From Spirochaetales bacterium (GTDB lineage Bacteria; Spirochaetota; Spirochaetia; DSM-2461), in contig JAFGXR010000084.1 in assembly GCA_016936555.1 (NCBI GenBank), forward strand, positions 1-59,669: DNA of 59,669 bases. The letters are read 5' to 3'. Shown here piece by piece: positions 15,784-26,071 of the stretch (position 1 is its first letter; each line of letters opens with the position of its first letter). Below the pieces are notes generated by a model. The model was given only the letters and a program-made list of their open reading frames with translations, was not told where the DNA came from and did no database searches. The position numbers were made by a program, and so were the translations under genes.

Positions 15784-18700
15784 GTGAGATTATTTACATA
15801 CTTTTTTTCAGTTCTGATTCTCATTTCCTCAAGCGTTCATTATATATTCGGTCAGGACACCGCATCAATTGAGCGGGAAGAAGCACCGACAGCCCTGTGG
15901 CAGATGGATATTAATGACGCAGATGTGGATCTGTATATTGCCGGTTACTGGAAAATCGGAGTCATTGGTGGTCTTTCGATGGAATCAGGACCCGATGGAA
16001 TCATCTTTCCCGCCGCCTTTCCGGGACTGACCGATTTCAGGTTCTATCAGGAACCCGATATAACAATCTCCCTCTGGCTTAAAAACCGTTATTATCTCGA
16101 AACAACCTTTCTCGAAGGCTTTGACAAGAATATTTATGCCATAGGTTACCGGGGCGAAGAGGGAGAAATCCTTCAAGCCGTCCGCATCGGCAATTCGGAA
16201 ATCGCTATAGAGAACTATGAGGGGATCAGTGTACCGGCTCCCGAATACAACACTCCGGGGCTCAGTGCGGATTTTCAAACAGGGATTTCAACTCATGATG
16301 TCATGATCAGGTACGATCCTTCAAGTGAACAGAAAAAAACCTTCCTTGGCGAATACGAAGTCACGGAAGAGCTTCTGGAGCTGGGCGATTTCAAGCGGGG
16401 ACAGTACTTTATTCTGCCCGACGATAATATCGATACAGGTTCTCTGGAAATCTATATTGCTGATAAAAACGGCATTTACACATCTATTGACGGGAACGGC
16501 GATCCCTACAGGAATTTCCGGAAAGCATCTGCTGATGAGTATTCCTTTTCCAATGCCAGAGGGACTGTAACTCTGACGGAGCCGGCGGAGAGCGATGTTG
16601 TTGTTTATTATGCAAAGAGCGGTTTGCCTGTAGGTAATATTTCACTTGGAGCAGGATTTATCGTCCCCCTCATTAATGGAGAACCGGATCCTTCCGATAC
16701 CCCGGAGGATTTCAATTGGACCGAACCGGATTCATGGTTTCCCGATCTGGGTAACTATAACGTCAGCCGGGCGGTTACGGTCAACAGTCTGACCGGTTTG
16801 AAAATATTCTCACCTGGCACAATTTCGCCTTTTGAAAGCTACAATATCTATGACATAGATACGGCGCTCCCATCGGAAAAGTGGAAAACCGAAGCCTATC
16901 TGGCTGACAACAGTTTGCGGGAATCCGATGACTCCGGAAACTATAGTTTTACACCGGAATCTGACACATCAAGGCTGATTGTTAACTACAATAGTGAATC
17001 AGATCCACGTTCCGCTTTTAACCGCTATCCCTTTGCTGATTCCTATCCTCAGATTTACACTGTCGCCTCTACTGAAAGATCAAAAACCGGACGCGTCATA
17101 CTGCTTTCGGTGCGGAGCGGTTCAGGTATATCTCTAGGTCCGGGAGTGGTGCCGGGATCTGAACAGATTTCAATAAACGGTGCTCAGACAGGAGCGGCTG
17201 CTATCGACTACAGCTCCGGAAAAGTGACATTCAGCCGCTACATCTACCCCCATGACCGCATTGAAATCCTCTACAGAACCGAAACAACCGATATGGCCGG
17301 AGGAGATCTCCTGGTCGCTCAGGGGAACCGGTTCTACCCGAATGAGAATCTTGAACTCTATTTCGCCGAAATGTTCCGCTGGAATATAGCCGGAGACGCG
17401 GCTACAACCGAATCGGAGAGCTCTCCGGGGGGGATAACGGTCGCGGGAGGACTGAGCTATAAAAGAGAGAACTTCAATCTTTCGGTCCGGGGGAGCGGAG
17501 GATTCTATACGCCCGATACAACCGGGACTCTCCGCGTCTCAGGTATGGAGGAAAGCGGTTACAGCTTTTCTGCGGGGAGAGATCTGGTAAAACCTGTTCC
17601 GGGAGAGATTTGGAACGGGTCCGCCCCCCTTTCAACAGGAAGAGCTGATTTAACTTACAAAGATTATCTGTCTACAGATGGATTGGGTCAGTTTTTCCTG
17701 AATTCCTACAACTGGTCAGGAGCTGCCGAAAATGGTGATTTTGAAGGGCCTTCTCCTGCTGCTGAATTATCCTCAGATCCTTTCGGCGGTAATGTGATGG
17801 TTTTCGATTATGATCTAGCCCCGGGAGAATGGTCTGCGGGAGATCTACTTCTCACCTCGGACGGTCCGATTGATTTATCGAATTACGAATCAATATCCCT
17901 CTACATACAGACGGAGAATCCTGCAGATATTACAGCAAAAATCCTGCTGGGCGAAAATGGTGAAGCAGATGATTACGATGGGGACGGATTTACGGAGAAT
18001 TATAATGAATCCCTAATCGTAGCAATCGGTCCCGTCGACCTGACCGGCACTGCGAACCAATGGAAAGAAATCGAACACAGTTTCACTTCCGAAGAAAGGA
18101 AAAAACTGACGAGAAGCCGTTCGGTGAGAATTCTCATCGAATCTGCCGGAGGGGCGACCGGCCGGTTGATGGCAGGCGGCCTTCTTTTCGAAGGATCGAT
18201 ATTCAAAGGAACCGTTTCCGATGGGGATTCATCGGGTAATGATAATCTCTACACAGAAGAGAGAAGCGATATCGACTCAACGGTAGCGGCTCTCTCAACA
18301 TCATTTTCAGAAATTAACGAAATCTTTCACGCTGCAGGAGAGGAGCAGAAAGCCCTCAGAATTAAATGGGAATTATCCGATGCCGCTCAGGACGGCTGGA
18401 CTGCCGAAACACATACGCTGTCGGTTTCTCCCGATTCCTACAGCACTTTCAGCTTTTACATTCAAAGCGCCTATACTCCGGGAATTTATAATATTGAACT
18501 GACCGACAGCCGTAACCGTGGGTATCACTTCTCCTATACCATAACGTCATCAGATTGGGAAAAAATCAATTTGTCTCTGGAAAGCGGAATCGTAACCCTA
18601 AGTGACGGGACTCAAATAACGGCGGCCGCCATTGATGCCGATAGGGGTGAGCTCAACAGATTTTCAATTGAGAGCAAGAGCCTGCCTTCCGACACAGGCA

Positions 18701-20430
18701 CAATCTACCTCGATGAACTGCATTACAGCGACCCTTCTTTCTCCCTGGCCGGAACAATTGAACTCCTAACCGATTACACACGTGCCGGTCCTCTTCTGCA
18801 ATCATCAGGAGGATTTCCCTTTTTTGCAGACTTCTCCATCTCAAATGAGTTCACCTATTACGGAGGAACAGTTCTCTCCGATGCAGCGGAACCCTACAGC
18901 TCGATGAGGAACTACACATCCATCGGCATAACCATGCTTCTGCTGGAAATTCAGGCGAACGGGGAAGTCAATTATGGAGAATCGGGAACACGTCTTTCGG
19001 GAAGTCACTCACTCCTTTTCCCTTCGGGCTTCCCCTATGCTCAATTTTCTGACAGCTACAGCCGTTCGGGGACAAATGATTCTTCGGCGATGACAAGAGC
19101 CAACAATTTTAAGCTGAGTTTTCCCGGTTACGGAAATTTGTTCATATCAACGGCTGCAGACGGGAATGAGGACAAGCTTGTTCAGAACTGGTCAGCTGAA
19201 ACAGACTGGAATCTCTTTGATAAATTGATGATCAGGTTGAAAAGCCGTCTGGAACAAACAGAAGATTGGGATTTCCGTAATAAAGGCAATTATTTTTCCA
19301 ACTGGATCAATGATTATTCCCTGATCGCCCCCTATGACGAGAATGTGTCAAACAGGAATTTCAATGTTTCATTCAAAATCGCCCTTGAAACGGTACCCCT
19401 GGGCTTTATTTTCGACCCGGCCTTATCTTTCGATCTCGATGAGAATTCCGGAGGAAGACAGACAGATTATGGAACATTTGGATTTTCCATTCCCGTCACG
19501 TTAGTATCTTCCGATGAAAGGACGTGGGTCATAACTCCTTCATACAGCAGGGATTTTATGGAACGGAGAGACTCAGTTGATTCGGGATCGTTCCGGCAGG
19601 GGTTTAAAAACCTGTTCGAAGACCTATCAAACTGGATGCCTCTGACCAGCTTCATCCCCTTTTATGAATTATTCGCCGATGATCAGGTAAATCTTTTTGA
19701 AGAAAAAACATCCTCCCTCAATTCTGCGGCCTACACACCGGGATTCGCCATCAATTTCGCGACAGAATCGGGTTCAGGAATTAAAGATCTGTTTATTCCC
19801 AACAGCTTCGAAGCTTCGGCCACAAGGACATTTACGAAAAAAGATGACGGCTTTTCCAGCATAAACAAATTCAATTTTCAGCTCAAGCAATCTGCCATCA
19901 ATCTGTTCGGCCGTTTCGGTGTGTATGAAACTTTCAGTTTTTATGACAGCGAAGATATAACATCATCACTTCAGTTTCTGATGGAAGGGGAAAATGGAGA
20001 TTTCCCGGTTCCGAAAGAACTTGTTTATCAGCACTATCTGGCTTTTTATGGGGCAGAGAACAGGACCTTGATTCTTGAAAACCGCTTTTCATCTGATTTT
20101 GCAGAAGCTGTCCTAAGCGACACGCTCGACTTAAACTTCCTGTGGCGCCGGGAAACCCGGGAGAAATTCAGTCTCGATTTCCTGAACAGACTTATAAAAA
20201 ACGAACATTACTGGTCACATGAGGAAAGAGTGCAACTCGACATCATCCTGCCCGGAGAGGATAATGATGACGGGCTGACATCATTAAATATCTTCCTGAA
20301 GCACATATCCACCGCCCATGTTCCGGGTCTCGGAGCCCTCAAAGGCTGGCTCACCCTGGGGTTCTACAAAGATGAGGAACGGTTCAGGACCGGTTTCGAA
20401 GCGGGAATAGAAATGGAGATCAGCTTCTAG
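15784..20430 (+). CDS. Giant exported outer-membrane protein, SprA-like in style
   Basis: A 1548 aa protein with a signal peptide (MRLFTYFFSVLILISSSVH, cut near FG-QD). The N-terminal two thirds consist of beta-rich modules. A recurring pattern of a loop followed by a strand such as AAIDYSSGKVTFSRYIYP, then DRIEILYRT, recalls Bacteroidetes SprA-type proteins. Residues ~700-800 and ~920-960 look like carbohydrate-binding jelly-roll modules (ISLYIQTENPADITAKILL). From ~970 on the sequence alternates polar and hydrophobic residues and ends in Phe (MEISF), typical of an outer-membrane barrel. The start is GTG without ribosome site. It is the first of three consecutive exported barrel genes. The relation to SprA is by eye only and uncertain; no catalytic motif was found. 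Confidence 0.65.
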   Translation: MRLFTYFFSVLILISSSVHYIFGQDTASIEREEAPTALWQMDINDADVDLYIAGYWKIGVIGGLSMESGPDGIIFPAAFPGLTDFRFYQEPDITISLWLKNRYYLETTFLEGFDKNIYAIGYRGEEGEILQAVRIGNSEIAIENYEGISVPAPEYNTPGLSADFQTGISTHDVMIRYDPSSEQKKTFLGEYEVTEELLELGDFKRGQYFILPDDNIDTGSLEIYIADKNGIYTSIDGNGDPYRNFRKASADEYSFSNARGTVTLTEPAESDVVVYYAKSGLPVGNISLGAGFIVPLINGEPDPSDTPEDFNWTEPDSWFPDLGNYNVSRAVTVNSLTGLKIFSPGTISPFESYNIYDIDTALPSEKWKTEAYLADNSLRESDDSGNYSFTPESDTSRLIVNYNSESDPRSAFNRYPFADSYPQIYTVASTERSKTGRVILLSVRSGSGISLGPGVVPGSEQISINGAQTGAAAIDYSSGKVTFSRYIYPHDRIEILYRTETTDMAGGDLLVAQGNRFYPNENLELYFAEMFRWNIAGDAATTESESSPGGITVAGGLSYKRENFNLSVRGSGGFYTPDTTGTLRVSGMEESGYSFSAGRDLVKPVPGEIWNGSAPLSTGRADLTYKDYLSTDGLGQFFLNSYNWSGAAENGDFEGPSPAAELSSDPFGGNVMVFDYDLAPGEWSAGDLLLTSDGPIDLSNYESISLYIQTENPADITAKILLGENGEADDYDGDGFTENYNESLIVAIGPVDLTGTANQWKEIEHSFTSEERKKLTRSRSVRILIESAGGATGRLMAGGLLFEGSIFKGTVSDGDSSGNDNLYTEERSDIDSTVAALSTSFSEINEIFHAAGEEQKALRIKWELSDAAQDGWTAETHTLSVSPDSYSTFSFYIQSAYTPGIYNIELTDSRNRGYHFSYTITSSDWEKINLSLESGIVTLSDGTQITAAAIDADRGELNRFSIESKSLPSDTGTIYLDELHYSDPSFSLAGTIELLTDYTRAGPLLQSSGGFPFFADFSISNEFTYYGGTVLSDAAEPYSSMRNYTSIGITMLLLEIQANGEVNYGESGTRLSGSHSLLFPSGFPYAQFSDSYSRSGTNDSSAMTRANNFKLSFPGYGNLFISTAADGNEDKLVQNWSAETDWNLFDKLMIRLKSRLEQTEDWDFRNKGNYFSNWINDYSLIAPYDENVSNRNFNVSFKIALETVPLGFIFDPALSFDLDENSGGRQTDYGTFGFSIPVTLVSSDERTWVITPSYSRDFMERRDSVDSGSFRQGFKNLFEDLSNWMPLTSFIPFYELFADDQVNLFEEKTSSLNSAAYTPGFAINFATESGSGIKDLFIPNSFEASATRTFTKKDDGFSSINKFNFQLKQSAINLFGRFGVYETFSFYDSEDITSSLQFLMEGENGDFPVPKELVYQHYLAFYGAENRTLILENRFSSDFAEAVLSDTLDLNFLWRRETREKFSLDFLNRLIKNEHYWSHEERVQLDIILPGEDNDDGLTSLNIFLKHISTAHVPGLGALKGWLTLGFYKDEERFRTGFEAGIEMEISF

Positions 20431-20497
20431 TTTTTTGCCGGTACTAGTGTTTTTCCCGTACTTCCGATATATATTATTACTACACAGGAGGATTTTT

Positions 20498-21964
20498 ATG
20501 CCTATTAGAAAAGCCATACTGATTTCAGTGTCGCTCATATTTTTATTATCGCTACCTCTTTTCTCTCAGGAGGATTTGAGCGGAAGTGGAGCCGGTGGAC
20601 TGGATTTCGGTTTCGGACTGGCCATAGGTGCCGTAAATCTGCTTGATGAGAATAATAACAATACAGTCTACAATTCAATCAAACTCAATCCCGATTTATC
20701 CTTCGGAAAATTCGGAATCGGCCTGGACATCGATTTCCGTTTTACCATGGATACATCCAACGGAGATTCCGGATTCAGAATTTATAAACCTGACTGGGTT
20801 CTTGAAGATGGATCACCATCAGACTATCTGAATCTGTATCTGTCGAAATTCGACTATATCCGCTGGGGAATTTCTGGAGACGATCTATTCGCCCAGATCG
20901 GATCACTGGACAGCGTAACTGTCGGAAACGGTTTTATAATCGGCGGTTATACCAACGAGATGTTCAAGCCGGCTAAAAAATATACGGGATTCCGTTTTGA
21001 ACTGGATACAGCTCTCTTCAACTGGCCCTATATGGGTATCGAATTATTTACGGCGAATGTGTCGGAACTGGATCTGATGGCAGCCCGGTACTATGTCAAA
21101 CCGCTGGGCGGCATTAAATCTCCAGTCTTCAGCGGACTGGAAATAGGCGTGACTTTTGCCCTTGATAGAGACCCCTTCTATTTCCTCTACGATCTGGATG
21201 ACGATAATGACGATACAACCGATGGTTCACCTGACGGATACTACGATTATACTTTAATTCCCGGAACAAACGATAGTATTTCAACAAGTGAAACTCCCCG
21301 GACCGTTTTCGTTTACGGTGTTGATCTTATGCAGCCTCTCCTGGATATAAAAGTTTTCACCTTGTCTCTCTATGGTGATTTTGTCCTGCAGGGGCTTCAA
21401 ACTCCGGCTATGGGAGGAACGGCAGGGCTCAACGGCTCCCTATTATCCTTTATCGGATGGAATGCCGGACTGATCTTCAGAGGGGATGATTTCGTTCCGA
21501 CATATTTCAACAGGAGCTACGATCTCGACCGTCTGACAAAATACTATGTCTATAACAATGATGGTTCGGATCCTGAGCTCGCACCGTCCGGAATCGACTA
21601 TAATGCCTCTCTTGGTTTCCATTTCATGGATGGCGGAATCTCTTTCGTCGCTCAGGTAAGCGGTCCCTTTGCGGAACCGACCAGGACAGCAGCGGAAGCC
21701 CCGTTCCAGTATCCTCATCTCATGGCACTCTTTACTATTGCCGAAGGAATTATTCCCTATTTTGATATGAGCTTCTGGTATGATAAACAGGGAATAGATG
21801 AGTGGGCGGCCCTGGTGAGTGCCGAGAACGCCCTGATCGGAGGCCGTTTGAACTTCCGGATGGCACCGGCCGTAATCTCCCTGCAGGTCGATGTAAAATA
21901 TGATCCTGCCCTGGCTGAGTCCTGGGATGTAACAACCAAACTGGAAACAGGAATCCAGTTCTAA
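20498..21964 (+). CDS. Outer-membrane beta-barrel protein
   Basis: The start at 20498 (MPIRKAILISVSLIFLLSLP, cleavage near FS-QE) is preferred over an upstream frame because GGAGG lies six bases before it. The mature ~465 aa is a run of amphipathic strands (for example KFGIGLDIDFRFTMD, YFLYDLDDDNDDTTD loops) and ends in Phe (LETGIQF), the usual BAM signal. Loops are rich in Asp and Gly. A block starting AQIGSLDSVTVGNGFIIGGY closely parallels LKIGNLDNMSIGHGAIMNGF of the next gene, so the two barrels are paralogous. It lies 67 bases after the giant gene and 13 before the FecR-barrel gene, probably one operon. A porin or surface role is likely; the substrate is unknown. Confidence 0.8.
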   Translation: MPIRKAILISVSLIFLLSLPLFSQEDLSGSGAGGLDFGFGLAIGAVNLLDENNNNTVYNSIKLNPDLSFGKFGIGLDIDFRFTMDTSNGDSGFRIYKPDWVLEDGSPSDYLNLYLSKFDYIRWGISGDDLFAQIGSLDSVTVGNGFIIGGYTNEMFKPAKKYTGFRFELDTALFNWPYMGIELFTANVSELDLMAARYYVKPLGGIKSPVFSGLEIGVTFALDRDPFYFLYDLDDDNDDTTDGSPDGYYDYTLIPGTNDSISTSETPRTVFVYGVDLMQPLLDIKVFTLSLYGDFVLQGLQTPAMGGTAGLNGSLLSFIGWNAGLIFRGDDFVPTYFNRSYDLDRLTKYYVYNNDGSDPELAPSGIDYNASLGFHFMDGGISFVAQVSGPFAEPTRTAAEAPFQYPHLMALFTIAEGIIPYFDMSFWYDKQGIDEWAALVSAENALIGGRLNFRMAPAVISLQVDVKYDPALAESWDVTTKLETGIQF

Positions 21965-21977
21965 AAAGGAGGCACAG

Positions 21978-24227
21978 ATGAAAAAACTGTTACTGCCCAT
22001 ACTACTGATCCTGGTTGGACTGCCTGTTTCCCTGATGGCCCAGGAGGAACCGACCGCCGTTCTGGAGTATTTTGAAGATCCTTATGGTGATATGATTATT
22101 ACCGATGATACCGGTACGGCACTCGACTATTTCGATTTCGGAGAAGACCTGCCTCCGGGGTTTTCCATCAGTACGGGAAACGGTATGGCCGAGATCCGAT
22201 TGTATCCAAACGGCACAATTCTGAAGCTCGCGGAAAATACGGATTTTTCCATCACCAATCTGCAGGGATACAGAGGGAGCCCCTCTAATGAATTTTCCCT
22301 GCTTGCCGGTAAGATGCGAACCATTGCGGCGAGGACTTCAGGCTCAAACTATTACAATGTACGCACGCCGACGGCTGTTATGGGTGTCCGGGGAACGGAT
22401 TTTATAAATGAAGTCGGCCAGGGCGCCGCCAATGTCGTTGTCCGGGAAGGGCTTGTAGAAGTCATTCCGTTCAGCGGGAACCCCGTAATGGCGGGAGCGA
22501 ATCAATCTGTCAACACTCTGTCCGAAGTTTTTCAGGCGACAGATCTACCGCCCCAGCAGGTGAATCAGATGTTCAGAAATATGGGTTTCAAACGGCTTTC
22601 CCCCGCCGATGTTCCCGGTCATACACCTATGGCTGATGAAGAGCCTGTGGCGGAAGCTCCTTTGGAAGAACAACCGGCGGAGGAAGAAGTCGCCGAAGCT
22701 CAAGAGCCTGCACCGGCTCCGGAAGTTCCAACCCTCGACGAACAACAAATGGCCGATGCTCAGGAGACAGAAAAAAAAGAAGAGAATAAGCCCTCAGCCG
22801 ATTCCAAACTGGCGCAAGTCCTCAGAGACATCATAGGGATGGAAATCGGAACGACAACTATAAACGGGAACACCTATTCCAAAGTCGTTTTTCAACCCCG
22901 GGTGGAGTTGGGGAAATTCAGGCTCGGTCTTTTTTTACCCATTATCTATACAGACAATATGTTCGATCCTGCCCAGTGGTACCAGCCCGAAGGGAATCAC
23001 GAATGGTCTTTCGGTACAGATCAGAACGGCATAATTAAAGATGTTTTGCTCGATATACTCAGAGACACGATGCTCAAGCTTAAATATGTCGAATATGGAG
23101 ATCAGGGATGGGATCCTTTCTATCTTAAAATCGGAAACCTCGATAATATGTCTATCGGTCATGGAGCCATCATGAACGGCTTTGCCAATGATGCGGAGTT
23201 CCCGGCCATCAGAAAAGTCGGTCTCAATACGGGCTTTGACCTGGGCGTTTTCGGAATGGAGCTTGTAGGCGACAATCTTGCCGATCCGTCCATAGTGGGT
23301 GGTCGACTCTTTCTCAATCCCTTCAAGGGTTATGATCCTTTCCAGATAGGCGTTACAGGTATTGCCGATCTATTCCCGGCAAGGGGAACCGAGGCGGATC
23401 CCGCTGACTACGGTGACCCCTGGCTCCTGGCTTTCGGCATGGATCTCGAACTGTTCAAAATAAGCAGAGACAACTTCAGGATTCTGATGTTCGGCGATTT
23501 TTCAACCATGATGCCTGTTTTCAGAGAAGAGACGAATCTCGATGGCATTCTGATTGAATCTGGCGTGTCTCCCGGAATCTGGCTTGATGATGGCCAGTTA
23601 AAGAACTACGGAATCGTAGCCGGTCTGAGGGGAAGTGTTTTCAGCTTCAACTGGTCTCTGGAATACAGAATGAGTTCAGGAATATACAAACCGACTCTTT
23701 TCAATGCCCATTATGACAGAAACAAGCTGAATTATCTCTCCGAGATAATCAATTATCTCTGGATGGCCAAAAATGATGATCCCGATACTCAGGAACTGGT
23801 AATGGGTATTTACGGAGAAGCCGGATTTTCCTTAAAAGACAAGATCTCGCTATCTGCCGGTTACTACTGGCCATGGGAAATCAGCAGCGCCGGTGAGATA
23901 TCCTTTGCCGGGGAAGATGTAATAAAGATAACCCTAGCCGTTACGGACAAACTCATTCCCCCCTTCCCTATCCACGGCAGTATCTCCTATGAGAGAACCC
24001 AGCTTATCAACACCTTCAAGGGAGAAGGAGATCTGAGTCTTTTCGATGCCAATACGGTTGTTTACGGAGAACTGGTTTATCCTCTGGCTCCAGTAGTCGA
24101 TCTTGTATTAGGAGCTTCGACGACGATCCTTGTCGATCCCGATACAGGAGAAACTTTGTTTGAACCTGGAACGACACGACCTCAGGTAGCCCCTGTCATC
24201 AACATAGAGACAAGAATCCATTTTTAA
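21978..24227 (+). CDS. FecR-domain outer-membrane beta-barrel protein
   Basis: 749 aa with signal peptide MKKLLLPILLILVGLPVSLMA. A FecR fold occupies ~55-165 (GNGMAEIRLYPNGTILKLAE; NVRTPTAVMGVRGTDF). It is followed by an acidic, Pro-rich linker ~225-275 and then a barrel ~290-749 ending in HF. In FecR proteins of TonB systems the domain senses or regulates a sigma factor; in spirochaetes it is often found at the start of surface barrels, where its role is unknown. The RBS is AAAAGGAGG, seven bases before the ATG. The barrel shares the NLDNMSIGHGAIMNGF block with the upstream protein. Likely co-transcribed with the two preceding barrel genes; mutL follows 15 bases later. Confidence 0.88.
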   Translation: MKKLLLPILLILVGLPVSLMAQEEPTAVLEYFEDPYGDMIITDDTGTALDYFDFGEDLPPGFSISTGNGMAEIRLYPNGTILKLAENTDFSITNLQGYRGSPSNEFSLLAGKMRTIAARTSGSNYYNVRTPTAVMGVRGTDFINEVGQGAANVVVREGLVEVIPFSGNPVMAGANQSVNTLSEVFQATDLPPQQVNQMFRNMGFKRLSPADVPGHTPMADEEPVAEAPLEEQPAEEEVAEAQEPAPAPEVPTLDEQQMADAQETEKKEENKPSADSKLAQVLRDIIGMEIGTTTINGNTYSKVVFQPRVELGKFRLGLFLPIIYTDNMFDPAQWYQPEGNHEWSFGTDQNGIIKDVLLDILRDTMLKLKYVEYGDQGWDPFYLKIGNLDNMSIGHGAIMNGFANDAEFPAIRKVGLNTGFDLGVFGMELVGDNLADPSIVGGRLFLNPFKGYDPFQIGVTGIADLFPARGTEADPADYGDPWLLAFGMDLELFKISRDNFRILMFGDFSTMMPVFREETNLDGILIESGVSPGIWLDDGQLKNYGIVAGLRGSVFSFNWSLEYRMSSGIYKPTLFNAHYDRNKLNYLSEIINYLWMAKNDDPDTQELVMGIYGEAGFSLKDKISLSAGYYWPWEISSAGEISFAGEDVIKITLAVTDKLIPPFPIHGSISYERTQLINTFKGEGDLSLFDANTVVYGELVYPLAPVVDLVLGASTTILVDPDTGETLFEPGTTRPQVAPVINIETRIHF

Positions 24228-24242
24228 AGTACTATCTCTACT

Positions 24243-26063
24243 ATGAATGGTAGAGAAACGATACAATCCCGGAGCGTAAAAAAGCTCCGGGATTCCGTCG
24301 CGAGAAAAATAGCGGCCGGCGAGGTAATCGACCGGCCTAATTCCGTTGTCCGGGAACTGCTGGACAATTCTATCGATGCCGGTTCCACCGAAATTTCCCT
24401 CTATCTGGAAAACGGGGGGATCACCCGGATCCGTGTCGTCGACAACGGGTGCGGTATGTCCGAGGAAGACCTCAGACTCTGTTACCTGCCCCATGCGACC
24501 AGTAAAATCGAAAGTGAAGAAGATCTCCTTTCCATCAGCAGCCTGGGCTTCAGAGGAGAAGCTCTGTCCAGTATCTCGACATGTACGAGGATGGAAGTGA
24601 TCTCCCGGCAGGAGGAAAGCGAGACAGCCTACAGACTGATCGTCCATGGCGGCCGTGAAATTGCCCTTGAGGAATGGCGAGGCAGCCAGGGAACGATTAT
24701 TGATGCCTCTGAGCTTTTTTACTCCATACCTGCCAGAAAAAAATTTCTCAAGCGCTCATCGGCTGAAACGAGCATGTGCCAGAAGACCTTTCTCGAAAAA
24801 ACCCTTCCTTTTCCCGGAATCAGTTTCCGGTTCTACACGGATAATAACCTGAAGCTGTTTCTTCCGGCATCGAGCCGGAAAGAAAGAATACTGGCAGCCT
24901 GGAAGGGAGCTTTCAACCCCTCTCTTCTTCATGAACTGTCCGGCGAAGAAGAAGGGTTTAAAATAACGATCATAGCGGGAAGGCCTGAATTAAACCGGAA
25001 AGACCGCCGTTTTATTCAAATATTCGCCAACAACCGCAGAATCGACGAGTACGCCTTCGTTCAAGCTGTTCAGTACGGTTTCGACGATGCCCTTCCGGGA
25101 GGAGTTTATCCGGTCTGTTTTGTATTTATTGAAGTAGATCCGCATCTTGTGGACTTCAATATCCATCCGGCTAAAAGAGAAGCCCGCTTCCGTAACCAAC
25201 CGGCTATTCACCATAAGATCGTACAGCTGATTAAGGACTTTCTGTCGGAGTACACTTTCCGATTCAGAAGTGAGTCGAAAGTTGTTGAACAGCCTTCCCT
25301 CCCCGCGCGGGATATGCAAAGCCCATCTTTTGCGCCGCCTTCTGAGAAACAGACCAGCTGGAACGAATGGCGGGCTTTTTCCGGCGCCACTTCAAAAATT
25401 CAGGGATCAAAACCGGCGGTACGCTACGAAGAGCATTATAAACCGGTACACTCTGTTACTGAAACAATGAACAGGATGTCACCGCTAGTGGAAAAACCGC
25501 AAGATACATCCGATGATTTCGAAGGATTGCGCTATATGGGCCAGATTATGGATCTATTTCTTCTGGCTGAATACGATAACCGGCTTTTTATTGTGGATCA
25601 GCATGCAGCGCACGAACGGATTCTCTTTGAACAATTCAAGAAAAAAGCTTCGACGGTTCAGGAGCTCCTCATTCCCGTGGAGTTTGAAACAGACGAAGCC
25701 GAAGAAATGAATCTTGAGAAAAATAAGGAGAAATACAGAGAGCTGGGCATTACTGTCAGTTCTTTGGAGACAGGGTTATGGCAGATGACATCTGTCCCCA
25801 AATCAGCGCTTGACATGGAAGGCGAGCTGGTCCAGTTCCTGAAAACCCAGAAGGGCTCCGTCGGAGAACTGGAGAAGCAGCTCTATGCAACCATGTCGTG
25901 CCGCGCAGCCGTGAAAGACGGAGATCCCGTCGATGCACTGTCGGCTATAGAACTGATAAAAGGGGCATTTCAGCTGGAAAGCGCGCGCTGTCCTCATGGC
26001 AGGCCGATATGGTTTGAACTCTCAAAAGATGAATTATTTGAATTGGTCGGGAGAACGATTTAG
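24243..26063 (+). CDS. mutL: DNA mismatch repair protein MutL with endonuclease motif
   Basis: Matchmaker of mismatch repair linking MutS to the downstream nuclease steps. The N-terminal GHKL ATPase is complete: KIAAGEVIDRP, LLDNSIDAG, VVDNGCGM, GFRGEALSSI. The C-terminal part carries the endonuclease motif DQHAAHERILFE (from ~452), plus CRAAVKDGDP and CPHGRP metal-site motifs. So this MutL should nick DNA itself, as in bacteria lacking MutH. 606 aa is normal. The ATG has no Shine-Dalgarno sequence; TACTAT lies seven bases upstream, so a leaderless or coupled start is possible. The DUF1456 gene follows after eight bases. Confidence 0.95.
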   Translation: MNGRETIQSRSVKKLRDSVARKIAAGEVIDRPNSVVRELLDNSIDAGSTEISLYLENGGITRIRVVDNGCGMSEEDLRLCYLPHATSKIESEEDLLSISSLGFRGEALSSISTCTRMEVISRQEESETAYRLIVHGGREIALEEWRGSQGTIIDASELFYSIPARKKFLKRSSAETSMCQKTFLEKTLPFPGISFRFYTDNNLKLFLPASSRKERILAAWKGAFNPSLLHELSGEEEGFKITIIAGRPELNRKDRRFIQIFANNRRIDEYAFVQAVQYGFDDALPGGVYPVCFVFIEVDPHLVDFNIHPAKREARFRNQPAIHHKIVQLIKDFLSEYTFRFRSESKVVEQPSLPARDMQSPSFAPPSEKQTSWNEWRAFSGATSKIQGSKPAVRYEEHYKPVHSVTETMNRMSPLVEKPQDTSDDFEGLRYMGQIMDLFLLAEYDNRLFIVDQHAAHERILFEQFKKKASTVQELLIPVEFETDEAEEMNLEKNKEKYRELGITVSSLETGLWQMTSVPKSALDMEGELVQFLKTQKGSVGELEKQLYATMSCRAAVKDGDPVDALSAIELIKGAFQLESARCPHGRPIWFELSKDELFELVGRTI

Positions 26064-26071
26064 GAGAAGTA

